NCBI RefSeq assembly: GCF_035582795.1
Contig: NC_134371.1
Location: forward strand, 47,967,001 to 48,031,000
Length of the DNA stretch: 64,000 bases
Origin: Mycteria americana
Lineage: Eukaryota > Chordata > Aves > Ciconiiformes > Ciconiidae
Direction: 5' to 3'
Shown here: positions 1-12,367 of the stretch, piece after piece
How the letters are laid out: every line of letters begins with the position of its first letter
Position numbering within the stretch: the first letter of the stretch is position 1
Made by a program: the position numbers and the translations under genes
Notes under the pieces: model-generated
The model's input: the letters and a program-made list of their open reading frames with translations, nothing else
Database searches by the model: none
What the model was told of the DNA's origin: nothing

Positions 1-3000
1 TATTAACACAGTAAGGAATTCAGTAACTTTCCAAATAACTAATTCACATACAGAATTTGTAAGCCACTACAGATTTAAAGGCGTTTATCATTCTCTTCCT
101 GGTTAATCTCACAGTTCTGCCCAATCAGAAATGTTCCTTCTTTTTCATACTATGGCTAACTGCATTAAAGTATGAAATGTCTATGCACAAAAACTGACTA
201 TAAGAATTTGGAGAGTTTTGACCATTTCTATAAGGTAAACAGGATTTCCACTGCAATGGATTTATATGCAAAATATTCAGTACTATTGCCCTAGACAGTG
301 CCAATAACCTATAATTTGATTGTAAGCATCTCAGCACAGCTGAGTGACAGCTATAATGGAATCAAACTGAAAGCTTACAGCAGTCCAAACCGTTGGTTTT
401 CTTGGCTGAATGAATTAGCCAAAACTAATGTTTGAAGTCTGTCTGTGAAAAGACTTTAAGACTTCCTAGTCTACAGGTAATTGTTTTTCTTTCTTCAAAT
501 TATTCTTCTAATGTTACATTAATATTCTGAGCTGTAGTTTTACATTGGAATTTATTTTGTAACAAGCTCAAACATGAGAAAGCAAATGTTTGCCTTTAAA
601 CACAAATAAAAGAAAAATAGAAGTTATTATGTGAATAAAGCTTTCCTTTCCCTCCAGACTTCTTTAATCAGTTAAGAAACTAATACACTTGTAGAAAGAC
701 AGGAACACTGATTTGTGCATTGTATTACCTAAATCCTGTCAAATATATAATAATAGTTTGTTCTTGACTTTTACAGAAGATTCACCTGAACTCACACTCC
801 ACATTAACTGCAGAAATCAATTAGTTGGGAAAAAAACCCAATATATCCTATATTACAGGAGTTAAGTTCTCAAAGAATAGGTGTAGAAGGGAAACATATT
901 TTCACAATATGAAACACAGAATGGAAACACAGCATGATTCATTTATGACTGTGCTGGTTTTACTGGAGGATGGCAAGAAAGTAGAGGCCGTATTATAAGG
1001 GCCTGGCAGTAACATCAGGCTCTCTTTGGATTCAGGCTGAAGACTTCAATTATATATAGCACATCCAGCAAGGTATTAAAAAAGAGGATGCCAGAAGCCT
1101 TGCCACTGAGCTTTGAATGTGTCTGTCACCTAAGCTAAAAAGGTGAATTGTAGAATGCTCCCATTCCTCATGTGTGGTTCATCACGTGTGGGTTGGTTTG
1201 GTTTTTTTCTCCTCTTGGGACTAACAGAATTGAAATTCTATACTTCTATTCCCAAATCATTTAATAAACAATTAGCAATGCTTTCTTAACAGCGTGGGGA
1301 ATATGAAGGCATCAGAAATTACATTCTAGGGCTGCAAAACAAAGTAACACCAGAAGCAGAATTAGCCCTTGTAAATTTTCAGACTACTAGCCTAAGTGCT
1401 CCTTTATTACACCATTCTATCTGACCTACTGAGCCACTGGGACTTACAGTACTCTCTGCTGTGAGAAATGCTTTCCACCTCCACATGCACCCTCCTGGTC
1501 ATTTGCCTGGAATGTTTCAAATATCTGTTCAGGTAAGATCAAAGATTGCTTCACAGATCAGCTATGAAGCTCTAGGACATCTACCTTTATAAATCCTCCA
1601 GCTAGTTTCAGGATGGAGCTTAATTGTCTTGCAAAAGGGTCACATGCAATACTGGGGCCAGGATTCAATGACCTTCCCACTCCCACATTCCTCTTGTAAA
1701 CAAATATGTCACTGAAAATTTGTCATTATCTATGTTATTAGTTATTGACCTTTAAATACTCGCTTTGAAAAATTTTGATCAGACTTCAGCTGTTTAACAT
1801 AACTTCAGGAACACCATACGCTCTGGCTTGGGTGTCTTCTCCAGGAAAGTAGAACGTAAGTAATTTCCAACAGGTTTGGAGCTGAACAAAGGATCACACT
1901 AAAAGCACTAGCCAAGAGCAATATCTAATTCTAGGCTTAGCTCTAGATATTAACCAGTAAAAAATAGTATTTAATGCATGTATATTCAGTGTGTGCACAG
2001 ATGGACATCCCCAGTTCTGTACGACATCCCAAGAGCCTTAACTGTAACAAGATACACTCACAAGGCATCGTTGCTGATTTTAAAACCTAGCTGAAGGTTA
2101 TACACAACCCTTTGAGAAGTTCTACTCTTTTCTCCATTACAAAAGTGTAAGGTGTAAAACAGTCCCATGTTATACCGACTCTACCAAACTGATAAATATT
2201 TTAATAAGACAAAAAATAAAGCTTCAGAATAAAAAAAATAATAATAATAAAACCTCGCAATATTTGTATTGGTTGATAGCAGTGTTCACAAAAATATGGC
2301 TGAAGAAATTCTCCTGCTGTTTATTTAAATGGCCTGTACCTCTGCTAGAGCCAACCTAAGCATTAGATCGTCTGCTAGATAAGGAGAGGTGTGAATCAGT
2401 GAGCAAATTACTTGAGCCACTGCACTGCCAAATTGGAATCAAGAGTGACCAAGTGGGAAAGTACATTATAGATGTAAATATCTTCTGCATCCATACTTAA
2501 AGAATCTGCAAGATGCAGGTGACTGCCAACACAAAGCTGCAGGCAGTTCATGACAAAAATGGTTGTGTCTACTAAAAACAAAACATAAAAACCCCAAGCC
2601 CTATTTCTTTTTTGTAATACTGACAGGAAATTGCAAAACAAAGCAATATTATATCATTATTTGAACTGCAGTAGTGCTTAGGATCCTGCCATGGTTCTAA
2701 GTGGTATAAAGGCACTACAGTGTTACCCCACTTTTTGAATGGGTGAACTCCAAATTCAGTGTGTTTATCTTTTACAGTTGGTTGAAATATAGGAAAAAAA
2801 TAATATGCATTTTAAAATACATATTCAAATTAATTATTTAGCGCTTTTTTTTTACAGTAATAATTTCCCTTTTATAAACATGTTTTACTCAGAGTTTGGA
2901 GGGTACTTTTTGGTTTTGTTTTGTTAGGGTTAAAAACGTCACTTAACTGAATTTTTATATTTTATGAAAAATCAAAATTATCAATACAAGAATCAAAATA

Positions 3001-5546
3001 TACCACAACCTAGCAAGCCAGATTAACAACATAAAAACTTAAAATATTCTGCTGACACATGAAGTAATTAATCCACTGAAAGCTTTCATTAAAAATCTTT
3101 TAAGATGGAAAATATTGTTTCAATATTTTTTTTAAATAATCCTAACTCAAGAATAGGAGTGATTTTGACAAATTTCAATCAATAGTAGCCGTTTCTCTCA
3201 AGTTCAACATACATACTTCTCAAAACATTTATAAAGAATTTTAAAATACAGCGTACATTGTTACTAAAAATTCTCAGGAATATCAATAATAGCATAAAAT
3301 TGTACCTGTTTGCTGAAATGTAGTTTTGAATGAAATGTTTTGCATAAATTTTGACTGATTCAGAATGAAACAAATGTCAAAAATATCAATTCTCCATGAA
3401 ATAGAAATTCAAAAAGTTTCAGTTTGTTCTCATGTTAATGTCAATATTTATCACATAGTGACAGCAGCAATGCAGTAACACACTGAGATTTTCATAGTGC
3501 TCTCAATTGCCTTTTCTTCACTATGAGGTCACTGGCAGATCAAAAATTCATGGATTACAAAAATATCATTATGTCTCTCATTTTAAAGTTGCATTTTCAG
3601 TACCAACTGCAAATGCTGAAGTAGGATACAGTGTGATTTACAAAGGAGAGAATATTAAAGTTACACAGACATACACAACCACAAACTTACAAAATTAATT
3701 TATATCCTGTTCATCAGGACTTCACCATCATTGCCCACACACTTCTTCATGAATACTGCAAGAAGCAACCATGACTCAAAACAAGAATGAGAGTGTCACT
3801 TTGGGGTCATATTTTCTCCTGTAGCATCAATCTTCTATTTCCATACTACAGAAAAAAAGTTTAGAGATGAAGAGCAAGCAAACACAAAGTGGGTATGAAA
3901 TTCAAAATTTAATGTAAGTAAAATGAAGCTCTTCAGTAAATCATTCACCTGCCGCCTTTCTTGTCTAACACGCTAAATTGGATTTAAGGGACATGTTACC
4001 CTTTACAAATATTTAATGTTTAGAATGGGGATCTTATAGTCTATTACCTTACACAGTTCCTCCTACATTTTGAGAGAGGCCCTTACAGTACTAGGCTTGT
4101 ATTTATCATCAAGCTCCTTAATCTTCTGGAGAAAGCCAGTTGTCACTATAAAGACAAAGGAAGCTAAACATACGTAGGAACTTAGTATGAAACAGGCATA
4201 ACTTTATAAAAGTGTAGAAGAGTCTAGGACTAATGTAAATCAAGATGTAAACAAATACTTTTTTGTCCGAGACCAGACAATCATTTAAAAGTGGGGGGAA
4301 AAAAGATAATTGAAACTTGCTTTTAGGTTTAAAAAAAAGAAAGTATTGTGAAATTGAAGTTTATGTGGACTATTTTTTCATGAGGTTCCACAAACGACAT
4401 AGAACTAAGTGTGTCTAAGAGTCGGAAAAAAAACCCAAATTAAATGAAGTCCCTATTTTTCCAAAGATCTACAAACACATTTCATTTGATACATAATAAA
4501 TGCCACCACTTCACACTGGTGGAAATACAGAGAGACAACATTCCTACCAACTTCAGTGGATTTTATCCATGTTTATAACTATGCATATAAATCTTCCCAG
4601 GATCAGGAACTTAGGCTGCTGCAAAAAGTGCTTAAATTGCAATGAACATTTTTTCAGCAAATTACTGAGCAAAATTAGCATTTTCCTACATTGCCAATTA
4701 TCTGTAACTAGATAATAAGATCTACTCATTGGGAAATTTCACACAGTTTTCTGAATAAATTTTAGCTTTAAGATTTCTTGTGAGGTATGCAGTACTTAGC
4801 AATATTAGTACTTAGTAACACTACTTAGTAATATACACTAATAAATTAATAGTAGCCTGTGTGATTGGTTTTTTAGATCACATGATAATGACTCTTTTGG
4901 TAGATGATGCAATATTTCATTAACCTTTCTTAAATAAATCTAAGACCGTAAGATACCAATTTCTCTTTGTATTTACACAAATATCGTCAATAGGCCTTAA
5001 AATTCAGTTTCTATAAACTCACACAAACAGAAGAAATGCTGCTTGAATAGTTAGAAAGGAATAAAAAAACCCCACAGATCAGACAAAATTAGACAGAAAA
5101 TAATGGCGAACTCCGTTCTTACAATATGTTCAGCTCTAGATAAACTGCAAATTTCCAATATTCAGCAACAATCAAAAGTCTATCACATTTTTCACCCATG
5201 TTCACCTTAAGAGCCCTGGCCAAAATTCAGCATAGCTGAAAAATTCAGATAGCATTCTAGATTTTGTCTTCAGTACCCCATTATTCCTGCTTCTGCAAGT
5301 CTGATAAGAACAGTACGATGGAAAACGCCATCCTTGCAAACTCCTGTATAGATCAGAAAATCAAGGTTTTTTTCTACCTGACATGGCAATTTGTCTTACA
5401 GAGTTATCAAATGCTCATATTCAGGGGTTTGATAATATGGCATCTACACCACACTTGATCTGATATTCTACAAAGGACTGGCCAAATTCAAAGGACATAA
5501 GTATTGCTATTGAAAAGTCACACATAAACATTTGCTTGGTCATGGC

Positions 5547-5570
5547 TTTTTTTTTTTTTTTTTTTTTTTT
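5547..5570. repeat. Poly(T) run, 24 bases
   Basis: An uninterrupted run of 24 T. It could be the A-tail of a minus-strand retrocopy, but the adjoining sequence shows no recognisable retrocopy or LINE, so I call it simple sequence only. Confidence 0.95.
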
Positions 5571-6589
5571 GCATGACATTTCATGACCTAATTCCCAGGC
5601 CCTGATCCTGGTACCACTCAGATATGCATGTGAACATGTTAAATCTGTGCTCTAACGTTTGAAACACTGGGGTCCAGAACTGCACTCTACTGGTTTTCTG
5701 TTTTCCTTCTTCCAACACAGTTGTATTCTAGGAAGAAAGCGATATAATTCCACAATTAATTCCTACCTGCTGTGACAGTGCCCCCTCAGGGTAAAGATGA
5801 TTAACACACTGAAAGCTTCCACTGTGATTGACCTTAAAGACACTGACAAATTAATTACTTTGCTAGTCAATATGGCATGGCAGCTTAAAGATTTGAGCAG
5901 ATACCCAGCCAGTTAACATGCATGCTGCCATCTGCTGAATATGACAGCAAGGGATTTGTACTACCCTCTCTGAAAGAAAAGCTGCGTAGAGCCTTGCAAG
6001 AAATATATTACCAAACCCCTCATTCATAGCTTATTTCACAAGTCAAATAAAAACTGTTCAGGTTCTGTAAGAGAATTGGTAGTATCTCATGTTTCTTTGA
6101 CCCTCAGGTTTAAAATGAAAAAGGAAACTATCTCAGAGAATTCATTAAAGCTTTGGTTTTGAGCCCACTGCTTAACAGCTGGAGCTATGGTATATTCAAA
6201 AAGATCATGAGATTTATATGAACACTCATGCAGTGCAGATGTGAGCAAGGGAGTTCATAGTTTATGTACCTCACTGTCAAGCCTCAGTGTTATCCTGATT
6301 TAAAGAGCTCTCCTCTGGCTTGAGATTAAAAAAGTGGCAATAATGTATAAACTGAAGTTCCTGCAAAACAATAGTCAGGGGCCAGCACAGAAGAGTGACT
6401 TTTTTAAAAAAATTAATTATGAGAAAGCTTGATACCGTTCTTACAAAGACTACAGCTATCTTCTGAAAAAAACCAGAGGCGTACCAAAATTTGCCTTTCT
6501 GATTTTCAATAAAACTGCATCACATTAGAAAACTCAGTAATTTGTACACTACTGTTCCTGTAAATAAAAATACACATCAAACTAGTCTA

Positions 6590-6645
6590 AAACTATATAT
6601 ATACATAAAAATTTATACATATATATATACATAAAACTATATAAT
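6590..6645. repeat. AT-rich microsatellite
   Basis: Alternating TA tracts broken by ACATAAA words. The two TATATATATACATAAA-like blocks form a short degenerate duplication. Simple-sequence DNA with no further function visible. Confidence 0.85.
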
Positions 6646-6798
6646 CACAGCACATTGGTCCAAAAATATATACTGATGAGAAATACAGCACCTATTATTT
6701 CTCAGATATGTTGAGGGATAAGATAGGCGGCTCCAAGTACTGCACACAGCTGAAGAGGCAAGCCAGTTATGCAGATCACCACTGTTCACATTGATACA

Positions 6799-7020
6799 GG
6801 ATCATAGGATAATTCAGGCTGGAAGAGACCTCAGGAAGTCTCCAGTCCAAACTGCTACTCAAAGCAGGGCCAGCTGTGAAGTCAGACTTGGTTACTCAGA
6901 GGTTTTTTTCAACCTGGTCTAGGAAACCTCCAAGGATACAGACTGTACTACCTTGCTGGGCAACCTGTTCTGTTACTTGACTTTCCTAATGGTGAAAAAG
7001 GGTTTCCTTATGTCTTGAAA
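6799..7020 (-). mobile_element. Old CR1 LINE 3' fragment
   Basis: Read on the minus strand this is the 3' end of a CR1 non-LTR retrotransposon. The plus strand begins GATCATAGGATAATTCAGGC, the reverse complement of a decayed CR1 tail. It continues with the diagnostic words GGAAGAGACCT, AGTCCAAACTGC, AAAGCAGGGCCAG, GGGCAACCTGTTCTG and TTTCCTAATGGTGAAAAAGGG in the expected order. Only 3' non-coding and terminal ORF2 sequence remain and no open frame is left. Many substitutions relative to the copies at 28 and 34 kb suggest an older insertion. The upper boundary is approximate. Confidence 0.85.
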
Positions 7021-10000
7021 CGTGGTGTTTATAGCTTTTACGCTTCCTGAATATCAGATATTGTAGGTATGATTCACTTTTCAGATACACTAGTTGTAAA
7101 TGAGGGATAGCTGTCCAAAAGACCAACAAATTTACTGGAATGTAAACCACAGTATGAGGGAAAACAAAACCTTTTGCTTCAAAGCATAGTTTTATTATGA
7201 TTATTTATGATGGACGATTTAATCCAGTTATTCCCTGTAGAATTTACAAATGGGCTGATATCCTACAGAAAATTGAAGAAAATCTTTATAAATTTTCTTC
7301 TCTAAAGAAGAGATACTGCGTTTACTTTGACCAAGTATCATAGCCAAAGCTATGAATGAGTGGAACTGGAATGAATGGAACCATTTCCTCTGTCCCTCTG
7401 TTGCTGCTGTGCAACAGGATAGGAGTAAAATCAAAACAAAACTAGAGCCAACTCTCAAGCATTTGGGGTAACACTGGGCAAATGGAATATGATAAAAAAG
7501 GGATAATATGTCCCACATGCAAGTTATAGTCTCCTAAATTTTATACTGTAATGAGAAAATAGACAACAAATGACACTGTGCATTGTGGAATGCAGAATTT
7601 GCTGAGCTGTTACGTCTACCCAGTGCAACTCTTAGTCAGCACACTCATATTGCTTCAAGACTTAGATAGAGGTAGTTTGAAGGTCTCTTCACTCATGACA
7701 ATTAGTGTATAACCTGGATAATCTCCTCATAGATTAAGAAGAGCAGATACCATTTGATAATTGCCAAGAGACACGCCAACTTACCTTTTTGGAAAGACTT
7801 GCTTTAGAACCTAACAAATGTTGTATGAGGTAAACCAAAATACCTTTTTAAAATATTTCTCTTCCTAACATTTACCTTTTAAAAAGCTGTCTCCCTACTT
7901 AAACTGACCTCAGAGGGCATACTGACACATACCTTTCACAGCCACAGTCCTACATCAGTATTCAAAATCTAATCCTACAGAAGTACGAGAGGAATGTCAG
8001 TAAGCATCAGTTTAGACGATTACTTTTTTCAGATTGGTTATATTCCAGCATCCAGCTGGAATTAAAATATCAAATATGTGTCAACTAACAAAAAATTGTC
8101 ATAACAGTGCCTGAGTTTATGTCACCAGCTATAACAAGCATCCTTCTTGGCTATATGGGACAGAACCACGAATATTGTAAGAGTACCACAAACAGAATCA
8201 TACTACTAGGTTATTTTAAAAACGGAAACTGATTAAAAGTCAAAGCAATGAACTACTGTATTACAGAAAACACCCATCTCTTAAGCTCATTTGTCTTTGT
8301 GACAAGTTCTTATGCAAACTTTTATTTCTCTGTTCCAGCAGAAGTTTCTGCACAGAAGACAGATGTGAGATACTAGATACACTGATTCTTCATTTAGGGA
8401 AAAATAGGTATGAAGGTGACATTCACAACCTTAAAACAGAACAGAACATAAAATCCATCAGAATGTTTGCATCATAATTTACAATCATGACCTAATCTTT
8501 CTTCTAAGTACTTGTGCCCTTAAGTGATTATGACACAGATTGATATTGCAATTGAACTTTCAGTAGTGATTCCTTGTTATTATTTCTTTTATTTTGAGAG
8601 ACAGTCCTGTGGGATGCTGAGCCCCAGGAACTCCCCAATGATCAATAGTTGAGGATACTCGGGTCCTTTCAATTCCCACAAACATCATGTTCTTACACAC
8701 AAATATTGCAAATGAGCATCTCTTTACTATGACACTCTGGTCAATAAATATCCATATATACACTATGAGACACAAATTAGTTCTGCTTGCATATAAATGT
8801 TGAGAGAATTAAAATTACTATCAAAATAAATTCATAAATGTGTTATTATACAGCATACTGCTCTGTCTTTGTTACTTTTGCAGTATGTATTTGCAAAGTA
8901 CATTATGTTCTAAATTAGAAGAAATATTTAATATTAAAACATTCTACAGATTCCTAAGACTTAGCTGGGGAATTAATTTTCTGATCATCAGCTACTTAGC
9001 TCAACTTTAACTGATTTGACAGGCTGAAAATTATGTATTTTCAGAGGTAATACTCAATTTTAAACTATGCCAACTGAATATTTTACTGTTTAAAAATTAT
9101 ATTATTCCTATTCACATTGAGTAATCATACCTTCTTTATTTTCAAAATCTGTCAGCCAAACCAAATTTCTATTAAACAACTGACTAGATTTTACTAGCTG
9201 TACTAGAATTCTGAAATAAAACATACTTCAACCTTAGTTCTCCAAGTTTCACTTTTTCTATGTGATCGTGCAATTTTAAGAACGACAGAGAGTTCATCAA
9301 GAATACATTTACTGTCCTTGTGATCTTTTAAAAGAGAATCTTAATCCTTGAGTTTCATTATATTTAAAACTATAAAAGTCACACATAACCAATAATACAC
9401 TTAAAGGCCACTCTGATGGGATATGTTGTATTGTACTTGTCCATATATATTGGAAGGGGAAAATATCAGAAAGCTTGTGAGCAGAGTTCCATAATCTTCT
9501 AGGAAAAGCATTTTTGTTAGATAAGCATTCTTCATATATGCTGTCACTTTCATGAAGAATGCCATTCCTGTATTTCAAACTGATGTAATCTGTAATTACA
9601 TATTTTCATATCTATTTATATAGTAATTTATATTTAAATATAACTGATTTGTAAATCTGAAAACACTATAGCCATATGGTGCTCTAAAGTAAAGACGATG
9701 TTAACTCTTAAAAGGCTAGAAAGAGAAAGAAGATTTATTCTACTAATTTGTTTTTGATGCGTAAATTAAGTACTGAATAAAAAAAAGCATAAATAATATC
9801 TGAAAGAAAAACAAGGCGAACTGAAACACTTTATAGACATACTTAAAAATACTGATATTCATATTAGCTTTATATACAACTTACATTTCCACAGAGTTAA
9901 GCCTTTATTGTATTTCATATGAACTCTGAATACCTAGGAATACTTTACTAGGGCAGTTTCTTCGCCAATTAAAGTTAAGGTCAAACTTAACTTCAACAAA

Positions 10001-10816
10001 AGTAAATTCTAAATACGGATTAGTTTTAGAGAAAGAGCTGGAGATCTGAAAGAGGTGCCTAACTCACTGATCCTCTATTAAACATGTTCACTTCATCCAG
10101 TACCTAAATATTTCTGTGCATTCGTCGTGTGCAACTTTGTGTATTTCATAGAAGCCAGTAACAATTATGCTGATTCCCAGCTACTTGCATCTACAGTACA
10201 CTTCACACTAGCATTGACAGCAAGGTCACTGGGAAATAACATTAGTATTGCAGTTCTTCAGAAACCCACTGAAAATTTTAACTATTTTCAGCGGACTCTT
10301 ATAGACATATATCCAAAGGAAGGTAATCTTCACAGAAAAGTTCCTAAAAAAACTCTGAGTAACAAAAATTTGTTTAAAAGATTCACTTTAAGAGAGCAGG
10401 GAGTAGGAAAAACATCAACTGCTAGATGTATTTTCAATAATTTAGTCACCTTTTGATTTTGATAACGTACAGAAAAACAAAATATATTTTCCAGGTATTA
10501 GTAGGATTTCAAAAAATACTTAGTGTTGACTCAATTGTACAATTCTATTTAGTAAAGTAATCATCACTAGCACAGTTACACTGATAAAACATGCTTCTAA
10601 AAACCTCATTTCAATATTGCAACTAACTAATATAGCAATGGGGATTAGGAAATGAGGTTGTAGTATTGACAGATTCCAAAAAAGATGACTCTCCTTACAT
10701 GACTGATACCTATAAAGTATATTTCAATCTGATGACAAAATCTATCCAAATACAAGCAAATTTAGTAATTTACAGTAGTCCTGAATTTTGTCCCGTATGT
10801 GCAATATCTCTGTGTT

Positions 10817-11010
10817 TTATTTAACATTTAACATTATTATATTTAACATTATTTAAGATCCTGAAGTCTCTGTGACTTAGGAGTATGTCTAACTAAGAAC
10901 AATTTTCTTGCAAACCAATTTCCATGCTCTTTTAGAAACTGATATAGAAACATTCTATACAGTTAATATTTAATACCAATATAGTCATGAAAATGTTAAA
11001 TGTTAAATAA
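10817..11010. repeat. Inverted repeat, 18-bp perfect arms
   Basis: TTATTTAACATTTAACAT at 10817-10834 is the exact reverse complement of 10993-11010. A second complementary pair (TTTAACATTATTTAA at about 10842-10856, and its complement at about 11023-11037) lies next to it. Both sides are built from TTAACAT/ATGTTAA words, so this is partly low-complexity sequence. It could be the decayed ends of a small DNA transposon or a local AT-rich hairpin. Confidence 0.7.
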
Positions 11011-11089
11011 ATATAATAACATTAAATAATGTTAAATAAATGTAATAATGTTTTTTGTCTCCCAAAAAGTATGTCAAGAATATGACAGG

Positions 11090-11250
11090 GGAACATTGTT
11101 CTAGTTCGTGGCCTGGATGGGGGAAGCATTGCTGCCCAGTGAAGCAACGTCTTTGCAAGTGGCACGCGGAAATAAATCAAAGGCGCTTTTGTCTAGCGCC
11201 CAAGGGGCGAGGAATCCATGCAAACAGGACTGGATCCCTCGTGCCCTGAC
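11090..11250. other. GC- and CpG-rich patch of unknown nature
   Basis: About 160 bp with roughly balanced base composition and at least eight CpG dinucleotides, set in DNA that is mostly A+T and nearly CpG-free. A 64-codon frame crosses it (11055-11249, plus), but I recognise no protein. It could be an unrecognised retroelement piece, a small CpG-rich regulatory element or a retrocopy remnant. Confidence 0.4.
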
Positions 11251-11778
11251 AACGCCTGAATACCACTAGAATACATACCCTTCACTGGCTAAATTAAATT
11301 AATTATTATTTTACTGATTTTTCTATTCACCTGATTTAACAACACACTTCAACCATTCTGTTTCTCTCACATTCCTTACAAAGGTAATCAAATAAAAAAA
11401 TCTATCATAAAAGTATAGCTTCTATATTATTGATAGATTAATTTTGTTCTTATCTTTTTCTCTCTTTACTCTCATTAAAATATCAAAATCTCTTCTGTAA
11501 TGAAAGACACATTTATGCTCCCCAAGGACATTTCAACTCCATTAAAGTCAACAAGGGTCAGTATTCAACCCCTCTTCCCAATTCCCTAAACTTTTGTGTC
11601 TTATAATAAATATGGAGAATGCCTAAAATTCCAAATCTGGACCACCTTCCCAACTTAGTAAAAAATTCAGCACCCATTAAATATTCAGTGTAAGTATAAG
11701 ACTGATTTCATGAAAAATTTTCTTGTTTAGAAAAAATATTTCATAGCACTGCAATTAAAAATGCAGTTTTCAGATGTG

Positions 11779-11783
11779 ACCTG
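11779..11783 (+). repeat. Left target-site duplication of the solo LTR (ACCTG)
   Basis: The five bases immediately before the TGTG... start of the LTR are ACCTG. The same five bases follow the LTR end at 12363-12367, which fixes both LTR boundaries to the base. Confidence 0.93.
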
Positions 11784-12024
11784 TGTGCTGGTTTCAGCTG
11801 GGATAGAGTTAATTTTCTTCCTAGTAGCTCGTATAGTGCTGTGGTTTGGATTTAGTATGAGAATAATAGTGATAACACACTGATGTTTTAGTTGTTGCTA
11901 AGTAGTGCCTACACTAGTCAAATACTTTTCAGTTTCCCATGCTCTGCCAGGTGCACAAGAAGCTGGGAGGGGGCACAGCTGGCACAGCTGACCCCAACTG
12001 CCCAAAGGGCTATTTCATGCCATA

Positions 12025-12048
12025 TGATGTCATGCTCAGTATATAAAG
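12025..12048 (+). promoter_or_regulatory. LTR promoter core: CRE-like octamer and TATA box
   Basis: TGATGTCA at 12025-12032 is followed 8 bp later by TATATAAAG at 12040-12048, the usual spacing for a U3 core promoter. Transcription would start near 12070 and run toward OLFM3. Whether it is still active cannot be told from sequence. Confidence 0.7.
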
Positions 12049-12232
12049 CTGGGGGAAGAAGAAGGCAGGGGGGACATTCGGAGTGATGGCATTTGTCTTC
12101 CCAAGTAACCGTTACGCATGATGGAGCCCTGCTTTCCTGGAGATGGCTGAACACCTGCCTGCCCATGGGAAGTAGTGAATTAATTCCTTGTTTTGCTTTG
12201 CTTTGCTTGCATGCGCAGCTTTTGCTTTACTT

Positions 12233-12238
12233 ATTAAA
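12233..12238 (+). terminator. LTR polyadenylation signal ATTAAA
   Basis: ATTAAA about 190 bases downstream of the LTR TATA box, at the expected R-region position, followed by a T-rich stretch. This is the retroviral polyadenylation signal of the solo LTR. Confidence 0.7.
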
Positions 12239-12362
12239 CCGTCTTTATCTCAACCCACGAGTTTCTCACTTTTACTCTTCTGATTCTCTCCCCCATCCCA
12301 CCAGGAGGAGTGAGCAAGCGGCTGTGTGGTGCTTAGTTGCAGACTGGGATTAAACCACAACA

Positions 12363-12367
12363 ACCTG
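12363..12367 (+). repeat. Right target-site duplication of the solo LTR (ACCTG)
   Basis: ACCTG directly after the terminal ...CACAACA, matching the left copy exactly. Confidence 0.93.

Larger units (their letters stand above)
1..6798. other. Upstream intergenic DNA, no gene seen
   Basis: AT-rich single-copy-looking sequence. The ORFs are all under about 80 codons, have no recognisable motif and are spread over all frames, as expected by chance. It holds an A-rich (AAT)n tract at 2231-2250, clustered imperfect copies of a TACTTAGTAA-like unit at about 4791-4855, a 24-base T run at 5547-5570 and an alternating AT tract at about 6590-6645. Positions 5594-5640 resemble the amniote repeat phrase CCTGATCCTG...GCATGTG, but too weakly to call. 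Confidence 0.6.
7021..11778. other. Upstream intergenic DNA, no gene seen
   Basis: AT-rich sequence with short chance ORFs only, the longest being 96 codons on the minus strand at 7228-7518 with no motif. It contains the inverted-repeat arms at 10817-11010 and an isolated GC/CpG-rich patch at 11090-11250, listed separately. Positions 11520-11575 (CCATTAAAGTCAACAAGGG) resemble a widespread ancient amniote repeat phrase, too weakly to name. Confidence 0.55.
11784..12362 (+). mobile_element. Solo LTR of an avian ERVL-like retrovirus
   Basis: A 579-bp long terminal repeat left by recombination between the two LTRs of an endogenous retrovirus, with no internal gag/pol/env. It starts TGTGCTGGTTT and ends AAACCACAACA, giving imperfect terminal inverted repeats with TG...CA ends. 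A perfect 5-bp direct duplication (ACCTG) flanks it. In plus orientation it has, in order, a TGATGTCA CRE-like octamer (12025-12032), a TATA box TATATAAAG (12040-12048) and a polyadenylation signal ATTAAA (12233-12238), followed by the downstream U5-like part. I recognise the sequence as a family common in neoavian genomes. The ERVL-type assignment rests on that memory and on the 5-bp duplication. It lies 3.6 kb upstream of OLFM3 exon 1A in the same orientation. Confidence 0.93.

Noticed and set aside
952..1040. TGTGCTGGTTTTACTGG, matching the first bases of the solo LTR
   Set aside because: Similarity stops after about 11 bases; none of the later LTR landmarks follow.
5594..5720. CCTGATCCTGGTACCACTCA and GGGGTCCAGAACTGCACTC, resembling amniote SINE-like or CR1 phrases
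   Set aside because: Only isolated words match; no ordered series of landmarks as in the accepted copies.
10127..10456. 109-codon plus ORF with QGVGKTSTAR, reminiscent of a P-loop
   Set aside because: The Walker A pattern needs A/G five residues before the GK; here it is R. No further NTPase motif or similarity.
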